DNA of 64,000 nt from Xanthomonas bonasiae (lineage in GTDB: Bacteria > Pseudomonadota > Gammaproteobacteria > Xanthomonadales > Xanthomonadaceae): positions 51,319 to 115,318 of the forward strand of contig NZ_JAFIWB010000014.1 of NCBI RefSeq assembly GCF_017163705.1. Direction: 5' to 3'. The notes under the pieces were generated by a model, which did no database searches, was not told the DNA's origin, and saw only the letters and a list, made by a program, of their open reading frames with translations. Positions 52,691-61,496 of this stretch are shown piece by piece (positions within the stretch are counted from its first letter, which is position 1; the number at the start of each line of letters is the position of its first letter). The position numbers and the translations under genes are program-made.

Positions 52691-55600
52691 ATGGGGAGCG
52701 ATGGCACGCGCTGGCGCCCTCCGGGCCGGATCGATCCGGTGAGGGCGGCGGCGTCGGGGCATGCGGCGGCCGTCCGCCGCGCCGCGCATGCGTGGCTGCT
52801 GCTGGCGCTGTGCGCACTGTCGCTCGGAATGGGGCCGGCCGCGGCCGCCGACCCGTCCGCGGCCGGGCCGCCGCCGCTGCGCGACTACGCCGTGGATGCC
52901 TGGACCTCGCGCAACGGCCTGCCGCACAACTCGCTGCGCGACCTGGCGCAGACCCCGGACGGACGCCTGTGGTTCGCCACCTGGGAAGGCCTGGTGCGCT
53001 ACAACGGCCTGGACTTCGCGGTGATCGATCGCAGCACCCGGCCCGGCCTGCCCGACAACGGCGTCGGTGCGCTGTACGTCGGCCGCGACGGCGCGCTGTG
53101 GCTCAGCGATTCGCGCGGCAACCTGGGCCGCTACGACCGCGCCGGCAACTGGCGCTTCTGGCTGCAGCCGCCGGGCTGGCCGCGCGCGCTGATCCACGCC
53201 ATGACCGAAGACCGCCAGGGACGGCTATGGCTGCTGTTCGAAGGCAATGGCCTGGGCTGCCTGTGGCCGGACGGCCGCTTCGACTACCAGCCGGCGCCGC
53301 CGGACCTGCCGCTGGCCAACAGCTTCCCGCGGATGGCGGTGGACGACCGCGGCCGGGTCTGGATCGGCAGCCTCGACGGCCTGCTGTACCGCGACGCGCA
53401 GGGCGTGCTGCGGCGCGCGCCGGACGCCTTCGGGTTGCCGCCCGGCCTGGCCTGGCCGTACCGCGACCCCGCCGGCACGCTGTGGCTGGTCGCCGGCGAG
53501 AACGTGTACCGGCTGCAGGACGAGCGCGCCGTGCTGGTGCACCGCCTGCCGGGCTACGGCCACTTCACCGCGATGCTGCGCGACCGCGACGGCGCGCTGT
53601 GGCTGGGCACCGAGAACCAGGGCCTGCTGCGCATCGGCCGGTACGGCATCGAGCACATGGCGCCGGGCGAAGTGCTGCCCAATGGGCGCGTGGTGAGCCT
53701 GCTCGAAGACGCCGAGGGCAGCATCTGGATCGGTGCCAACGGCGGCCTGTTCCGGCTGCGCGAAACCCTGTTCACCAGCTACACGCGCCGCGACGGGCTC
53801 AGCGGCGACTACGTGCGCGCGCTGCTGGAAGCGCCCGACGGCGCGCTGTGGATCGGCAGCGCCGCCGGCCTGGACCGGATGGCGGCGGACGGCAGCATCG
53901 CGCCGGCGGGCCTGCGCAACGCCGACGGCAGCGCGCCATCGGTGCTGAGCCTGGCGCGCGGCAGCGACGGCGACCTGTGGGTCGGCACCTACGCCGACGG
54001 CGTGTACCGGCTGCGCGACGGCTGCGTGCGCCGCCACTACGACAAGGGCGACGGCCTGCCCAGCGGCCACGTCCGCGCGATCAGCGTGGACCGCGCCGGC
54101 ACGGTGTGGATCGGCACCCAGCGCGGCTTGGTGCGCATCGACGGCGAACAGGCGCGCGTGGCCGACGTGCCGGGCTTGCCGCAAGGCCTGATCACCGCGC
54201 TGGCGAGCATCGATGGCGCGCTGTGGATCGGCTCGGTCGAAGGCGCCTCGGTGCTGCGCGACGGCCGCGTGCAGCGGCTGCCGCTGGAGCCGCTGGGCGG
54301 CGCGCGCAGCGTGTTCGGCTTCCAGGCGCTGGGCCGCGACATGTGGATTTCCACCGACCGCGGCCTGCACCGCTATCGCGACGGCCGCCTGGCGCGGGTC
54401 GGGCTGGAGCAGGGCATGCCGGTGGACACCGTGTTCCAGCTGGTCCGCGACCGCCTCGGCAACGTCTGGATCAGCAGCAACCGCGGCGTGCTGCGGACCA
54501 GCGCCGACGCGCTGAACGCGGTCGCCGACGGCCGCGCCGGCAGACTGCAGGTGACCCGCTACAACGAGATCGACGGCATGGCCAATGCCCAGGGCAACGG
54601 CAGCTCCGGCCCATCGGAAATCGTGCGTGGCGACGGCAGCGTGTGGCTGGTCACCGCCGGCGGCATCAGCACGGTCGATCCGCGCCGGCTGCAGCGCTTC
54701 CGCGAACGCCTGCCGCCGCCAGCGGCGATCGAGAACGTGCTGCTGGATGGGCGGCCGTTCGCCTGGCGGCGCCAGTCGCGCCTGCCCGGCGCCACGCGCA
54801 TCGCGGTGTCCTACGTCGGGCTCAGCTACCTGCTGCCCGAGCGCATCCGCTACCGCACCCGGCTCGACGGCCTGGACAAGGAGTGGGTGGAGCGCGGCCA
54901 GCAGCGCAGCGTCGAATTCATCGGCCTGCCGCCGGGCGACTACACCTTGCGCGTGGCCGCGGCGCATCCGGATGGCGCCTGGAGCGCGCGCGAGGCGGTC
55001 TGGCATTTCAGCGTCGCCCCGCTGTGGTGGCAACGCGGCAGCGTGCAGGCCGCTGCCGCGCTGGCGCTGCTGTTCGCACTGGTGGCGCTGTACCGCTACC
55101 TGATCGCCCGCTACAAGCGGCGCAATCTGCGCCTGGAGCGGCTGGTCAAGCAGCGCACCGGCGCCCTGCAACTGCAGACCGAACGGCTGCTGCGCGCCGA
55201 CGCCGACAAGAGCCAGCTGCTGGCCGAACTGCAGGACCAGGCCGACGCGTTCGAGCGCCAGGCCCACGAGGACGCATTGACCGCGCTGCCGAACCGCCGC
55301 CATTTCGACGAAGTGCTGCTGCGCGAGTTGCGCCGCGCGCAGCGCAGCGGCACTCCGCTGTGCCTGCTGGTGATCGACATCGACCGCTTCAAGCAGATCA
55401 ACGACGGCTACTCGCACGCCACCGGCGATGCGGTGCTGCGCGAGGTCGGGCAACTGTTGCTGAGCGCCTGCCGCGGCTCCGACCTGCCGGCGCGGCTGGG
55501 CGGCGAGGAATTCGCGGTGCTGCTCGGCGACACCCCGCTGGCCGACGCCGAGCGCATGGCCGCGCGCCTGCGCGACCTGTTCCACGCGCGCCTGCAGTGG

Positions 55601-55747
55601 GCCGACGCCCCGGCGCTGCGGGTGACCTTCAGCGCCGGCCTGGTCGCGCTGAGCGGGGAGGAAACGCCGAGCCAGTTGTTGCAGCGTGCGGATGTGGCCT
55701 TGTATCGGGCGAAGAGCGGGGGGCGGGATCGGGTGTGTGTGGGGTAA
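52691..55747 (+). CDS. propeller-sensor GGDEF diguanylate cyclase
   Basis: Large sensor of about 1018 residues. After a signal peptide (AHAWLLLALCALSLGMGPAAAA) come two seven-bladed propellers built from two-component-regulator propeller repeats (many DGxLWxGT/WIG units, about 65-660). A Y_Y_Y domain follows (ISYVGLSYLLPERIRYRTRLDGLDKEWVERG), one membrane helix (AAAALALLFALVALYRYLIA, about 780), a coiled coil, and a GGDEF domain with catalytic GGEEF and inhibitory RGSD site five residues before it. The start may instead be GTG 52739. The ligand is probably periplasmic and unknown. Confidence 0.9.
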   Translation: MGSDGTRWRPPGRIDPVRAAASGHAAAVRRAAHAWLLLALCALSLGMGPAAAADPSAAGPPPLRDYAVDAWTSRNGLPHNSLRDLAQTPDGRLWFATWEGLVRYNGLDFAVIDRSTRPGLPDNGVGALYVGRDGALWLSDSRGNLGRYDRAGNWRFWLQPPGWPRALIHAMTEDRQGRLWLLFEGNGLGCLWPDGRFDYQPAPPDLPLANSFPRMAVDDRGRVWIGSLDGLLYRDAQGVLRRAPDAFGLPPGLAWPYRDPAGTLWLVAGENVYRLQDERAVLVHRLPGYGHFTAMLRDRDGALWLGTENQGLLRIGRYGIEHMAPGEVLPNGRVVSLLEDAEGSIWIGANGGLFRLRETLFTSYTRRDGLSGDYVRALLEAPDGALWIGSAAGLDRMAADGSIAPAGLRNADGSAPSVLSLARGSDGDLWVGTYADGVYRLRDGCVRRHYDKGDGLPSGHVRAISVDRAGTVWIGTQRGLVRIDGEQARVADVPGLPQGLITALASIDGALWIGSVEGASVLRDGRVQRLPLEPLGGARSVFGFQALGRDMWISTDRGLHRYRDGRLARVGLEQGMPVDTVFQLVRDRLGNVWISSNRGVLRTSADALNAVADGRAGRLQVTRYNEIDGMANAQGNGSSGPSEIVRGDGSVWLVTAGGISTVDPRRLQRFRERLPPPAAIENVLLDGRPFAWRRQSRLPGATRIAVSYVGLSYLLPERIRYRTRLDGLDKEWVERGQQRSVEFIGLPPGDYTLRVAAAHPDGAWSAREAVWHFSVAPLWWQRGSVQAAAALALLFALVALYRYLIARYKRRNLRLERLVKQRTGALQLQTERLLRADADKSQLLAELQDQADAFERQAHEDALTALPNRRHFDEVLLRELRRAQRSGTPLCLLVIDIDRFKQINDGYSHATGDAVLREVGQLLLSACRGSDLPARLGGEEFAVLLGDTPLADAERMAARLRDLFHARLQWADAPALRVTFSAGLVALSGEETPSQLLQRADVALYRAKSGGRDRVCVG

Positions 55748-55789
55748 CCGCTTGGCGCGTGCAGTCGCGGCTTTTGATCTGAGGAACTG

Positions 55790-56020
55790 TCAGCGATGAC
55801 TGCCAATGCTCTCAAGTGCAATATTTGAAAAAACAACGGCCAGATAAATCTCCAGTGCCATGATCGCCAGTGAGAACGCGATATCCGCTAAAGCGTAGAT
55901 GCGGCCTTCTGCAGCCCATCGCGCGTGCCGGTTCGCACGGTAGGAAGAGGAAAACAGATACGCCCACCCACGCCACAGCCATGGATCGAGTCCGCCAAGT
56001 TCTCCGATGAAATCGAGCAT
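55790..56020 (-). CDS. small membrane protein near Imm1 gene
   Basis: 76-residue frame (MLDFIGELGGLDPWLWRGWA start) with one long hydrophobic region, IAFSLAIMALEIYLAVVFS. There is no family match and no strong ribosome-binding site, but base composition is lower in GC than neighbouring genes, like the two frames that follow. It might be a small membrane immunity-type protein. Its coding status is uncertain. Confidence 0.4.
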   Translation of the reverse strand: MLDFIGELGGLDPWLWRGWAYLFSSSYRANRHARWAAEGRIYALADIAFSLAIMALEIYLAVVFSNIALESIGSHR

Positions 56021-56103
56021 CGATCAATTATGGTTGGTCTGAGAGTGGCCATGTCCATGGTCGCGCGAAGGCCAGGTATTCGAATCGGCAACATCAGAAT
56101 TGT

Positions 56104-56442
56104 TTAGGTGATAGGGCCGGGCAGGCTGCCATCTTCTGAGTCGTTATTCCAAGCGATAAAGGGCGGCGGTAATCCTGTCGATTGAAAGTAGTCAATGGCC
56201 CGCGTGATATGCGTCAGCGGGAGTGTCCACGACGCCGGATAGAGATCCAATTGGCCGTTGCCAAGGATGAACTCGATCATCGCATCCTCAGGGCCGGAAT
56301 AGTCCGGGTTGCGTGAACTGAATCCAGCGTCTCCGGCTTCGCGCAGGTACATCAAACAACCGACGCGACCGTTTATGAGTGCGCAAAGCGACTGCCCGCC
56401 CGCGGCCTGGTACCAAAGCTCTTGATGTTGATCCTGAGACAT
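56104..56442 (-). CDS. Imm1-like immunity protein
   Basis: 112-residue cytoplasmic-type protein. The central segment INGRVGCLMYLREAGDAGFS, then SSRNPDYSGPEDAMIEFILG, GNGQLDLYPASWTLPL and ITRAIDYFQSTGLPPPFIAW, matches from memory the Imm1 family, found beside polymorphic toxins with deaminase domains. No toxin gene is visible within the window, so it is an orphan: either a relic of a toxin locus or protection against toxins of competitors. The start is ATG 56440-56442 with only a weak ribosome-binding site. Confidence 0.68.
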   Translation of the reverse strand: MSQDQHQELWYQAAGGQSLCALINGRVGCLMYLREAGDAGFSSRNPDYSGPEDAMIEFILGNGQLDLYPASWTLPLTHITRAIDYFQSTGLPPPFIAWNNDSEDGSLPGPIT

Positions 56443-56505
56443 TTTTTATCTGGCTCTCAGCCTGCATCGAGCCGCGAGGCGGCTCTGCCCAAATGCACTC
56501 TTTCG

Positions 56506-56922
56506 TTATTCGCCCGCGCGGACTGCGGCAAGCAGGTCTGGGCTGGCGGCTACCCACAAGACGCTGTCATCCGCAAAGACGAGACGGCCATCCTTGTCGC
56601 GATTCAGGCTGACGATGAATTGGCCGTTGCGTGGCGGGTCGGAAGGCTGCTCCTGGACGACGAGGAACGTAATCTTGCCTTGTCCGACGCCCTTGAATCC
56701 CTCGATGACGGTGGCCATCACCTCGAACGTCTTGTATCCGACCCGCCCGGTCGTGAGGTCGCGAAATTCATTGACGGTACGAGTGCGATCAATGCGGACA
56801 TGTGCAGTCACGGACGCGTGTTGCAGGAAGTAAAGGACGTTTTGGCGCAGGAAATCGTCCGCTTGCGCGCTGCCTGCCAAGAGCAGGGCGGCCATAATGA
56901 TCGTTTGCCGGAACATTCCCAT
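56506..56922 (-). CDS. secreted hypothetical protein
   Basis: 138-residue frame with a signal peptide (MFRQTIIMAALLLAGSAQAD). The mature part has repeated strand-like segments (VTAHVRIDRTRTVNEFRDL, KTFEVMATVIEGFKG, GKITFLVVQEQP, GQFIVSLNRDKDGRLVFAD), suggesting a small beta-rich periplasmic protein. I do not recognise a family. Codon use is less GC-biased than in neighbours. It precedes the Imm1-like gene on the same strand with a 63-bp gap, so both may belong to the same acquired segment. Confidence 0.65.
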   Translation of the reverse strand: MGMFRQTIIMAALLLAGSAQADDFLRQNVLYFLQHASVTAHVRIDRTRTVNEFRDLTTGRVGYKTFEVMATVIEGFKGVGQGKITFLVVQEQPSDPPRNGQFIVSLNRDKDGRLVFADDSVLWVAASPDLLAAVRAGE

Positions 56923-57025
56923 AGCCAGCTGATACCTGAGTTGAGAGCCGCAAGGCGAAGCGAGCTTGGTGAAGCGCTGGCCCTCTGGCCGACAATGCGG
57001 TGCGGCTGCGGTCGGTGCTGGACCC

Positions 57026-57670
57026 TCAGCCGATCTGCGGCGCCGGCCACGCGTTGGCGATCTTGCAGAACAGGCGCGCGGTCTGCTCGGTGTCGTAGAC
57101 CGCGCTGTGCGCGTCGGCGGCGTTCCAGTCGAAGCCGGCCGCCTGTACGGCGCGGGCCAGTACGGTCTGGCCGTAGGCGATGCCGGCCAGGGTCACGGTG
57201 TCGAACACGCTGAAGGGGTGGAACGGGTTGCGCTTGTGGCCGCAGCGGGCCACGGTGGCGTTGAGGAAGTTCAGGTCGAAGTGGGCGTTGTGGCCGACCA
57301 GGATCGCGCGCTGGCAGCCGTACTTCTTCACCGCCGCGCGTACCGGCGCGAACACGTGGTCCAGCGCCTCGCGCTCGGGCTTGGCGAAGCGGAACGGGTG
57401 GTCGAGGATGATGCCGGTGACTTCCAGCGACTTCGGGTCGATGGCGGTGCCGGGCGCCGGCACCACATGCGCGCTGGCGGTGGCGCCGGGGTACAGCTGG
57501 CCGGCGTCGTCCATCTCGATCGGAACCACGGCGATCTCCAGCAGCGCGTGCCGGTTCCAGTCGAAGCCGCCGGTCTCCACGTCCACCACCACCGGCAGAT
57601 AGCCGCGGAAACGCCGCGACATCGGAGTGGCGGCGAGGGGCTGGGACGGGCTTTCGACGTGATCGTTCAT
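57026..57670 (-). CDS. rnt: ribonuclease T
   Basis: DEDDh 3'-5' exoribonuclease that trims tRNA and other stable RNA 3' ends. 214 residues, close to the E. coli 215. Catalytic motifs: VVDVETGGF (Asp, Glu), [12 protein letters not shown] (Asp) and [12 protein letters not shown] (His, Asp). The RNase-T-specific N-terminus [17 protein letters not shown] is present. The start is ATG 57668-57670 ([10 protein letters not shown]); the open frame extends 65 codons further without homology. Confidence 0.95.
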   Translation of the reverse strand: MNDHVESPSQPLAATPMSRRFRGYLPVVVDVETGGFDWNRHALLEIAVVPIEMDDAGQLYPGATASAHVVPAPGTAIDPKSLEVTGIILDHPFRFAKPEREALDHVFAPVRAAVKKYGCQRAILVGHNAHFDLNFLNATVARCGHKRNPFHPFSVFDTVTLAGIAYGQTVLARAVQAAGFDWNAADAHSAVYDTEQTARLFCKIANAWPAPQIG

Positions 57671-57876
57671 GCGTGCAGGGTAGCAGAGCGCGGCTAAACG
57701 GCTGCCGCGGTGGAGGCGCCGCGAGTGTGGCGATGGGCCGGGCGTGGCCTGCGCGAGCGGCATCACGGTTGTCATCGCGTGGCAGGAGGCGGCAGCGCAG
57801 GCGATTGTTGGCTGCCGCTTTGTGCGTCGCGGTGATGGCTCGAGGCCATTGGGAATGGCTCCCACATCGACTTGCC

Positions 57877-57973
57877 GCCGGCTGGGTGCACTGTAGGAGG
57901 GGCTTCAGCCCCGACACTGTCCGAGGTCGGAAGGCATACCGCTTCGTTTGTCGCGGTTGAAACCGCTCCTACA
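57877..57973. repeat. REP-like pair downstream of hvfC-like gene
   Basis: The extended 39-bp form GCCGGCTGGGTGCACTGTAG... (57877-57915) is followed by the inverse unit TGTCGCGGTTGAAACCGCTC-CTACA-type sequence (57949-57973). The rest of 57671-58011 shows no gene. Confidence 0.8.
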
Positions 57974-58011
57974 GGGGCATGCTCTGGATCTGGATCAGTC
58001 ACCTTTGCGCC

Positions 58012-58758
58012 TCAGGCCGGCACGCGGGTACCGAGCACGCTGCCCTGCTGGCGCAGGCGCTCGAGCAGCGCGGCGCCGTCGTGCAGCAGCGCGGCGGGGT
58101 CCTGGTCGTGCTCGGCGGCCAGGCGCAGCAGCAGCGCGCGTCCGCTGTGCTCGCCGTCGCGCAGCCGCTCGACCAGGGCATGCGCCAGCGGCGCCAGTTC
58201 GGCGAAGCGGGCCTGGCCGTCGGCATCGCGCCGCGCCAGCAGGCAGGTCGCCTGCGCCGGTGCCTCGCCCGGTTGCCAGGCCGGGCCGATGCGCTGCACC
58301 GGCCAGCGATAGCGCAGCAGGCGCAGCCAGGGCGAGAGCTGCGGAACGCCGTCGAGCAGGTCGCCGTGCGGATCGTGCGGCGGCAATGGCGCATCGTCGA
58401 TCTGCACCTCCAGCTCGACCGTTTCGTAGTGCGCCAGTTCCGCCAGCCATGGCCGTTGCGCGTCCTCGCCGCGTTGCTGCAGGAAGCGCACGAACTCGCC
58501 GCCGATGCGCGGGAACAGCGGCGTGCGCGCGCGGTGCCCGGCGCAGAACGCGCGCAGTAGTGCCTGCCATGCGTCCTCGCCCAGGGTGGCGCGCAGCACC
58601 GGGAAATGCGAGGCGAGCAATTGCGCGAGGTTGTCGAAGAACAGCGCGCGGTACACCGCCAGCCGCCGCGGCTCGATGTCCGCCGGCGGCGCGTGCCGCT
58701 GCGGATCGCGCAGGTGCAGGGCCAGCGCGAACTGCTGCGCGTGCAGGGAGTCAGCCAT
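58012..58758 (-). CDS. HvfC/BufC-like partner protein (DUF2063)
   Basis: 248-residue cytoplasmic protein of the DUF2063 family, the usual partner of DUF692 maturases. The N-terminal domain reads [47 protein letters not shown] (DNA-binding-like fold by name, but acting as a RiPP-recognition partner in studied systems). The C-terminal domain contains [17 protein letters not shown]. The start is ATG 58756-58758, overlapping the DUF692 stop by eight bases, hence translational coupling. In characterised Hvf/Buf systems this protein helps the maturase modify precursor cysteines. Confidence 0.86.
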   Translation of the reverse strand: MADSLHAQQFALALHLRDPQRHAPPADIEPRRLAVYRALFFDNLAQLLASHFPVLRATLGEDAWQALLRAFCAGHRARTPLFPRIGGEFVRFLQQRGEDAQRPWLAELAHYETVELEVQIDDAPLPPHDPHGDLLDGVPQLSPWLRLLRYRWPVQRIGPAWQPGEAPAQATCLLARRDADGQARFAELAPLAHALVERLRDGEHSGRALLLRLAAEHDQDPAALLHDGAALLERLRQQGSVLGTRVPA

Positions 58759-59635
58759 GCGCCGCTTGCGCCATCTGCGCTGCTTGCGCCGACGTGGCCT
58801 GCGCCTGTGCGTCGCGGATGCGCTGCACCTCGTGCAGCAGCTCGGACAGCGGCGGGAACTGGCTGTCGCGCTCGAGCAGGGTGGGGCGCACGCCATGCAG
58901 CCGATAGGCGGCGTCGAGCAGATCCCACACGTCGGCAGCCACCGCCGCGCCGTGGGTGTCGATCTTGAGCGCGCTGGCGGCGTCGTCGCGATGCCCGGCG
59001 ATATGGTACGAGGCGATGCGTGCGCTCGGCATCGCGGCAAGGAAGGCGCGGGCGTCGTAGCCGTGGTTGGCGGCGTTGACGCAGACGTTGTTGACGTCGA
59101 GCAGCAGGTCGCAGTCGGCTTCGGCCAGCACCGCGGCAACGAACTCGGCTTCGCTCAACGCCTGGCCGGGCGCGGCGTAGTAGGACACGTTCTCCACCGC
59201 GATGCGCCGGCCCAGCGCATCCTGCGCCTGGGCGATGCGTGCGCCGGCATGGCGCACCGCCTCGTCGGTGAACGGCAGCGGCAGCAGTTCGTAGAGCTGG
59301 CCGTCGTCGGCGCTGTAGCTCAGGTGTTCGCTGTACAGCGCGACGCGGTGCCGATCCACGAATTGCCGGGTCTGCCGCAGCAGGTCCGCGTCCAGCGGCG
59401 CCATGCCGCCGAGCGACAGCGACAGGCCATGGCAGCTCAGCGGATGGCGCGCGGCCAGCGTATCCAGCATCGCGCCCAGGCGGCCGCCGACGCCGATCCA
59501 GTTGTCCGGCGCGCACTCGAGGAAATCGAACGCTCCCGGCGCGGCCTGCAGCAGCTCCGGCAGCAGGCCGCGGCGCAGGCCGAGTCCGGCGCTCGCCGCG
59601 GCCGGCCTGCGCGCGGAGGAATCAGCCGCCGCCAC
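58751..59635 (-). CDS. HvfB/BufB-like multinuclear iron oxidase (DUF692)
   Basis: 294-residue MNIO-family enzyme, a TIM-barrel that oxidises cysteines in peptide precursors, known from methanobactin and HvfB/bufferin maturation. Motifs that supply metal ligands are visible: [60 protein letters not shown] and [10 protein letters not shown] propose GTG 59633-59635 as start: it overlaps the precursor gene by 14 bp and gives [20 protein letters not shown] near the N-terminus, as in homologues. A longer frame (to 59872) runs over the precursor and is unlikely. Confidence 0.9.
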   Translation of the reverse strand: MAAADSSARRPAAASAGLGLRRGLLPELLQAAPGAFDFLECAPDNWIGVGGRLGAMLDTLAARHPLSCHGLSLSLGGMAPLDADLLRQTRQFVDRHRVALYSEHLSYSADDGQLYELLPLPFTDEAVRHAGARIAQAQDALGRRIAVENVSYYAAPGQALSEAEFVAAVLAEADCDLLLDVNNVCVNAANHGYDARAFLAAMPSARIASYHIAGHRDDAASALKIDTHGAAVAADVWDLLDAAYRLHGVRPTLLERDSQFPPLSELLHEVQRIRDAQAQATSAQAAQMAQAAHG

Positions 59636-59978
59636 CGCACTTGCCTTCGCCGCACTTGCCTTCGGCCATCGCCTTGTCGTCGTGCTCGGCCGGGGCGGCA
59701 GCGGGCTTGTCCGGTGTGGCCGTGGTGGCTTGCTGCGCATGCGCGCCGCAGCTGCCCTCGGCGGCCTTGTCGGCGCCGGCGGCATTTGCGGACTTGGACT
59801 TCGGCTGCGCCGGCGCCTTGGACGCTGCGGTGTCGGCGCTCGGCGGCGCCGCGGACTGCGCGCCAAGCGCATAGCCCTGGGCCAGGTCGGTCATCGCCAG
59901 CGCGGAGGCGGACAGGCCCAGGCCGCCGAGCAGGACGGCGCCGGCGAGGGCGGTGGACGGACGCGAGGGAATGGACAT
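59622..59978 (-). CDS. HvfA-like RiPP precursor with EGKCG core
   Basis: 118-residue exported precursor. A signal peptide ([19 protein letters not shown], about 1-28) precedes a long Ala/Pro/Lys spacer. Three cysteines: Cys77 in AEGSCGAH and Cys109 and Cys114 in the C-terminal [18 protein letters not shown] is the motif modified to oxazolone/thioamide by HvfB-HvfC in Haemophilus, giving a copper-binding peptide. The start is ATG 59976-59978 with AGGAGAG seven bases upstream. The gene is directly followed by the maturase and partner genes, the hvfABC order; no hvfD-like DoxX gene follows. Confidence 0.85.
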   Translation of the reverse strand: MSIPSRPSTALAGAVLLGGLGLSASALAMTDLAQGYALGAQSAAPPSADTAASKAPAQPKSKSANAAGADKAAEGSCGAHAQQATTATPDKPAAAPAEHDDKAMAEGKCGEGKCGGGG

Positions 59979-60090
59979 GCGGACTCTCCTGGCAGGCGGT
60001 CGTGGTGCCGGCGTCGCCACGCTGGCCGTGTCCGCCAAGCGTACCCGCTGGCGCCGTGCGCCGCATGCGGCGCTGCGCCGTCCGCCAACG

Positions 60091-60115
60091 AAAAGGCCCC
60101 GCCGAAGCGGGGCCT
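60091..60115 (-). terminator. intrinsic terminator after RcnB-like gene
   Basis: AGGCCCCGC (60094-60102) and GCGGGGCCT (60107-60115) with loop CGAA. Read on the minus strand it is followed by TTTTCG and ends the RcnB-like transcript before the precursor gene. Confidence 0.78.
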
Positions 60116-60131
60116 GGTGTGCGCCGCCGCC

Positions 60132-60554
60132 TCAGCGGCTGTTGGCGATGACGCTGCTGATGACGCCGGTGGCGACGGCGATCAGCACGTACTGGTTGTC
60201 GACCCGGCGCCACTCGTGGCCGCGCGGCGGCGCCTTCAGGCCGCGCTTGCGGTAGTCGGGCACGCGGTCGCCGCGATGATCGGAGGCCAGGCGTTCGCCG
60301 CGCTTGTAGTGGCGCGGACCTTCATGGCGGCCGTTGTCGTGGCGGTCGTCGCGATGATCGTCGCGGCGGCCGTCGTTGCGCGCCTGTTGCGGACCGCGAT
60401 CGCCGTGCTGGTCCTTGCGGCCCTTGTCGTCCTGATGGTCCTTGCGCACCTGCTGCGGATCGCGGTCGCGATCGTGGTCGTCCTGGCCGGCGGCGAATGC
60501 GCCGCCGGAGGCCAGCAAGGACAGGGCGAGGACCGAACCGATGATGCGCTTCAT
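60132..60554 (-). CDS. RcnB-family periplasmic protein
   Basis: 140-residue exported protein. A signal peptide (RIIGSVLALSLLASGGAFAA) is followed by a very hydrophilic region rich in Asp, His and Arg (about 22-95), suitable for metal binding. The C-terminal RcnB-type domain reads DYRKRGLKAPPRGHEWRRVD, NQYVLIAVATGVISSVI. RcnB tunes nickel/cobalt export in E. coli; many family members have other or unknown roles. The start is ATG 60552-60554 with AGGAGA upstream. It neighbours the hvfABC-like operon on the same strand but is separated by a terminator. Confidence 0.85.
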   Translation of the reverse strand: MKRIIGSVLALSLLASGGAFAAGQDDHDRDRDPQQVRKDHQDDKGRKDQHGDRGPQQARNDGRRDDHRDDRHDNGRHEGPRHYKRGERLASDHRGDRVPDYRKRGLKAPPRGHEWRRVDNQYVLIAVATGVISSVIANSR

Positions 60555-60714
60555 GGTGTCTCCTGGGTGGTCGGTGGAGAACGGCTCCACGCGTACCGAC
60601 ACGCTAGGCGCCAGCCGATGAATAGGCGATAAAATTTCCAGGAGATTCAATCATTTGCACGTGTCGATATGTGTCGCCACGTATCGACCGCGTCGAGGCC
60701 GCGTGAATCCGGAC

Positions 60715-61425
60715 TCAGATGCCCGAGGTGCTGCTGGTTTCGTCGCGCTTGTCGCGCGGCGGCAACGGCTGGTCGCCATGCACCAGGAACCACACGTTCT
60801 CGGCGATGTTGGTGGCGTGGTCGCCGATCCGCTCCAGGTTCTTGGCCATGAACAGCAGATGCGTGCACGGGGTGATGTTGCGCGGATCTTCCATCATGTA
60901 GGTCAGCAGTTCGCGGAACAGCGCGGTGTACTGCGCGTCCAGCAGCGCATCGCCCTGGCGGACCCGCAGCGCGGCGTCGGCGTCGTTGCTCTGGTAGGCG
61001 AGCAGCGCTTCGCGGACCTGCTGCGCGGCGAGCTTGCCGAGCTGGCGCAGGCCCAGCGTCTGCGGCATCGGCGGCGAGGTGTTCAGCGCGATCGAGCGCT
61101 TGGCCACGTTCGCCGCGTAGTCGCCGATGCGCTCGATGTCGGCCGGGATGCGCAGGCCGGCGAGGATCTCGCGCAGGTCGCGCGCCATCGGTCCACGCAG
61201 CGCCAGCCGCATCACGTCGCTGCTGATCGCATGCTCGAGCGCGTCGATCGCCTCGTCGTTGACGACGATGCGCAGCGCGGCGTTGTCGTCGCGGCGCTCG
61301 ACCACGTCCAGCGCCGCTTCCAGCTGCGCCACCGCGGTCTCGCCCATGCGCACGATCTCCGCGGCGATGCGGTGCTGTTCTTCGTCGTAGCTCTTCACGA
61401 TGTGCTCGTTCGGCTGGGTGTTCAT
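60715..61425 (-). CDS. phoU: phosphate transport regulator PhoU
   Basis: Cytoplasmic protein that couples the Pst transporter to the PhoR-PhoB two-component system and represses the Pho regulon when phosphate is plentiful. 236 residues with two similar three-helix bundles. Each carries the metal-binding motif ExxxD: IPADIERIGDYAANVAKRS and MAKNLERIGDHATNIAENV. It is the last gene of the pst operon in this window, 71 bp after pstB. Confidence 0.97.
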   Translation of the reverse strand: MNTQPNEHIVKSYDEEQHRIAAEIVRMGETAVAQLEAALDVVERRDDNAALRIVVNDEAIDALEHAISSDVMRLALRGPMARDLREILAGLRIPADIERIGDYAANVAKRSIALNTSPPMPQTLGLRQLGKLAAQQVREALLAYQSNDADAALRVRQGDALLDAQYTALFRELLTYMMEDPRNITPCTHLLFMAKNLERIGDHATNIAENVWFLVHGDQPLPPRDKRDETSSTSGI

Positions 61426-61496
61426 GTCGTAGGTCCGTTGGATTCGTTAGTGTCGCCGCGGCCGTCCTGGCGTCGCGGGGCTGGCGTCGGGGCGTC

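Noticed and set aside
53225..55585. Minus-strand frame of about 786 codons opposite the propeller-GGDEF gene
   Set aside because: Antisense shadow with repetitive Ala/Gln/Val content that reflects the propeller repeats on the other strand.
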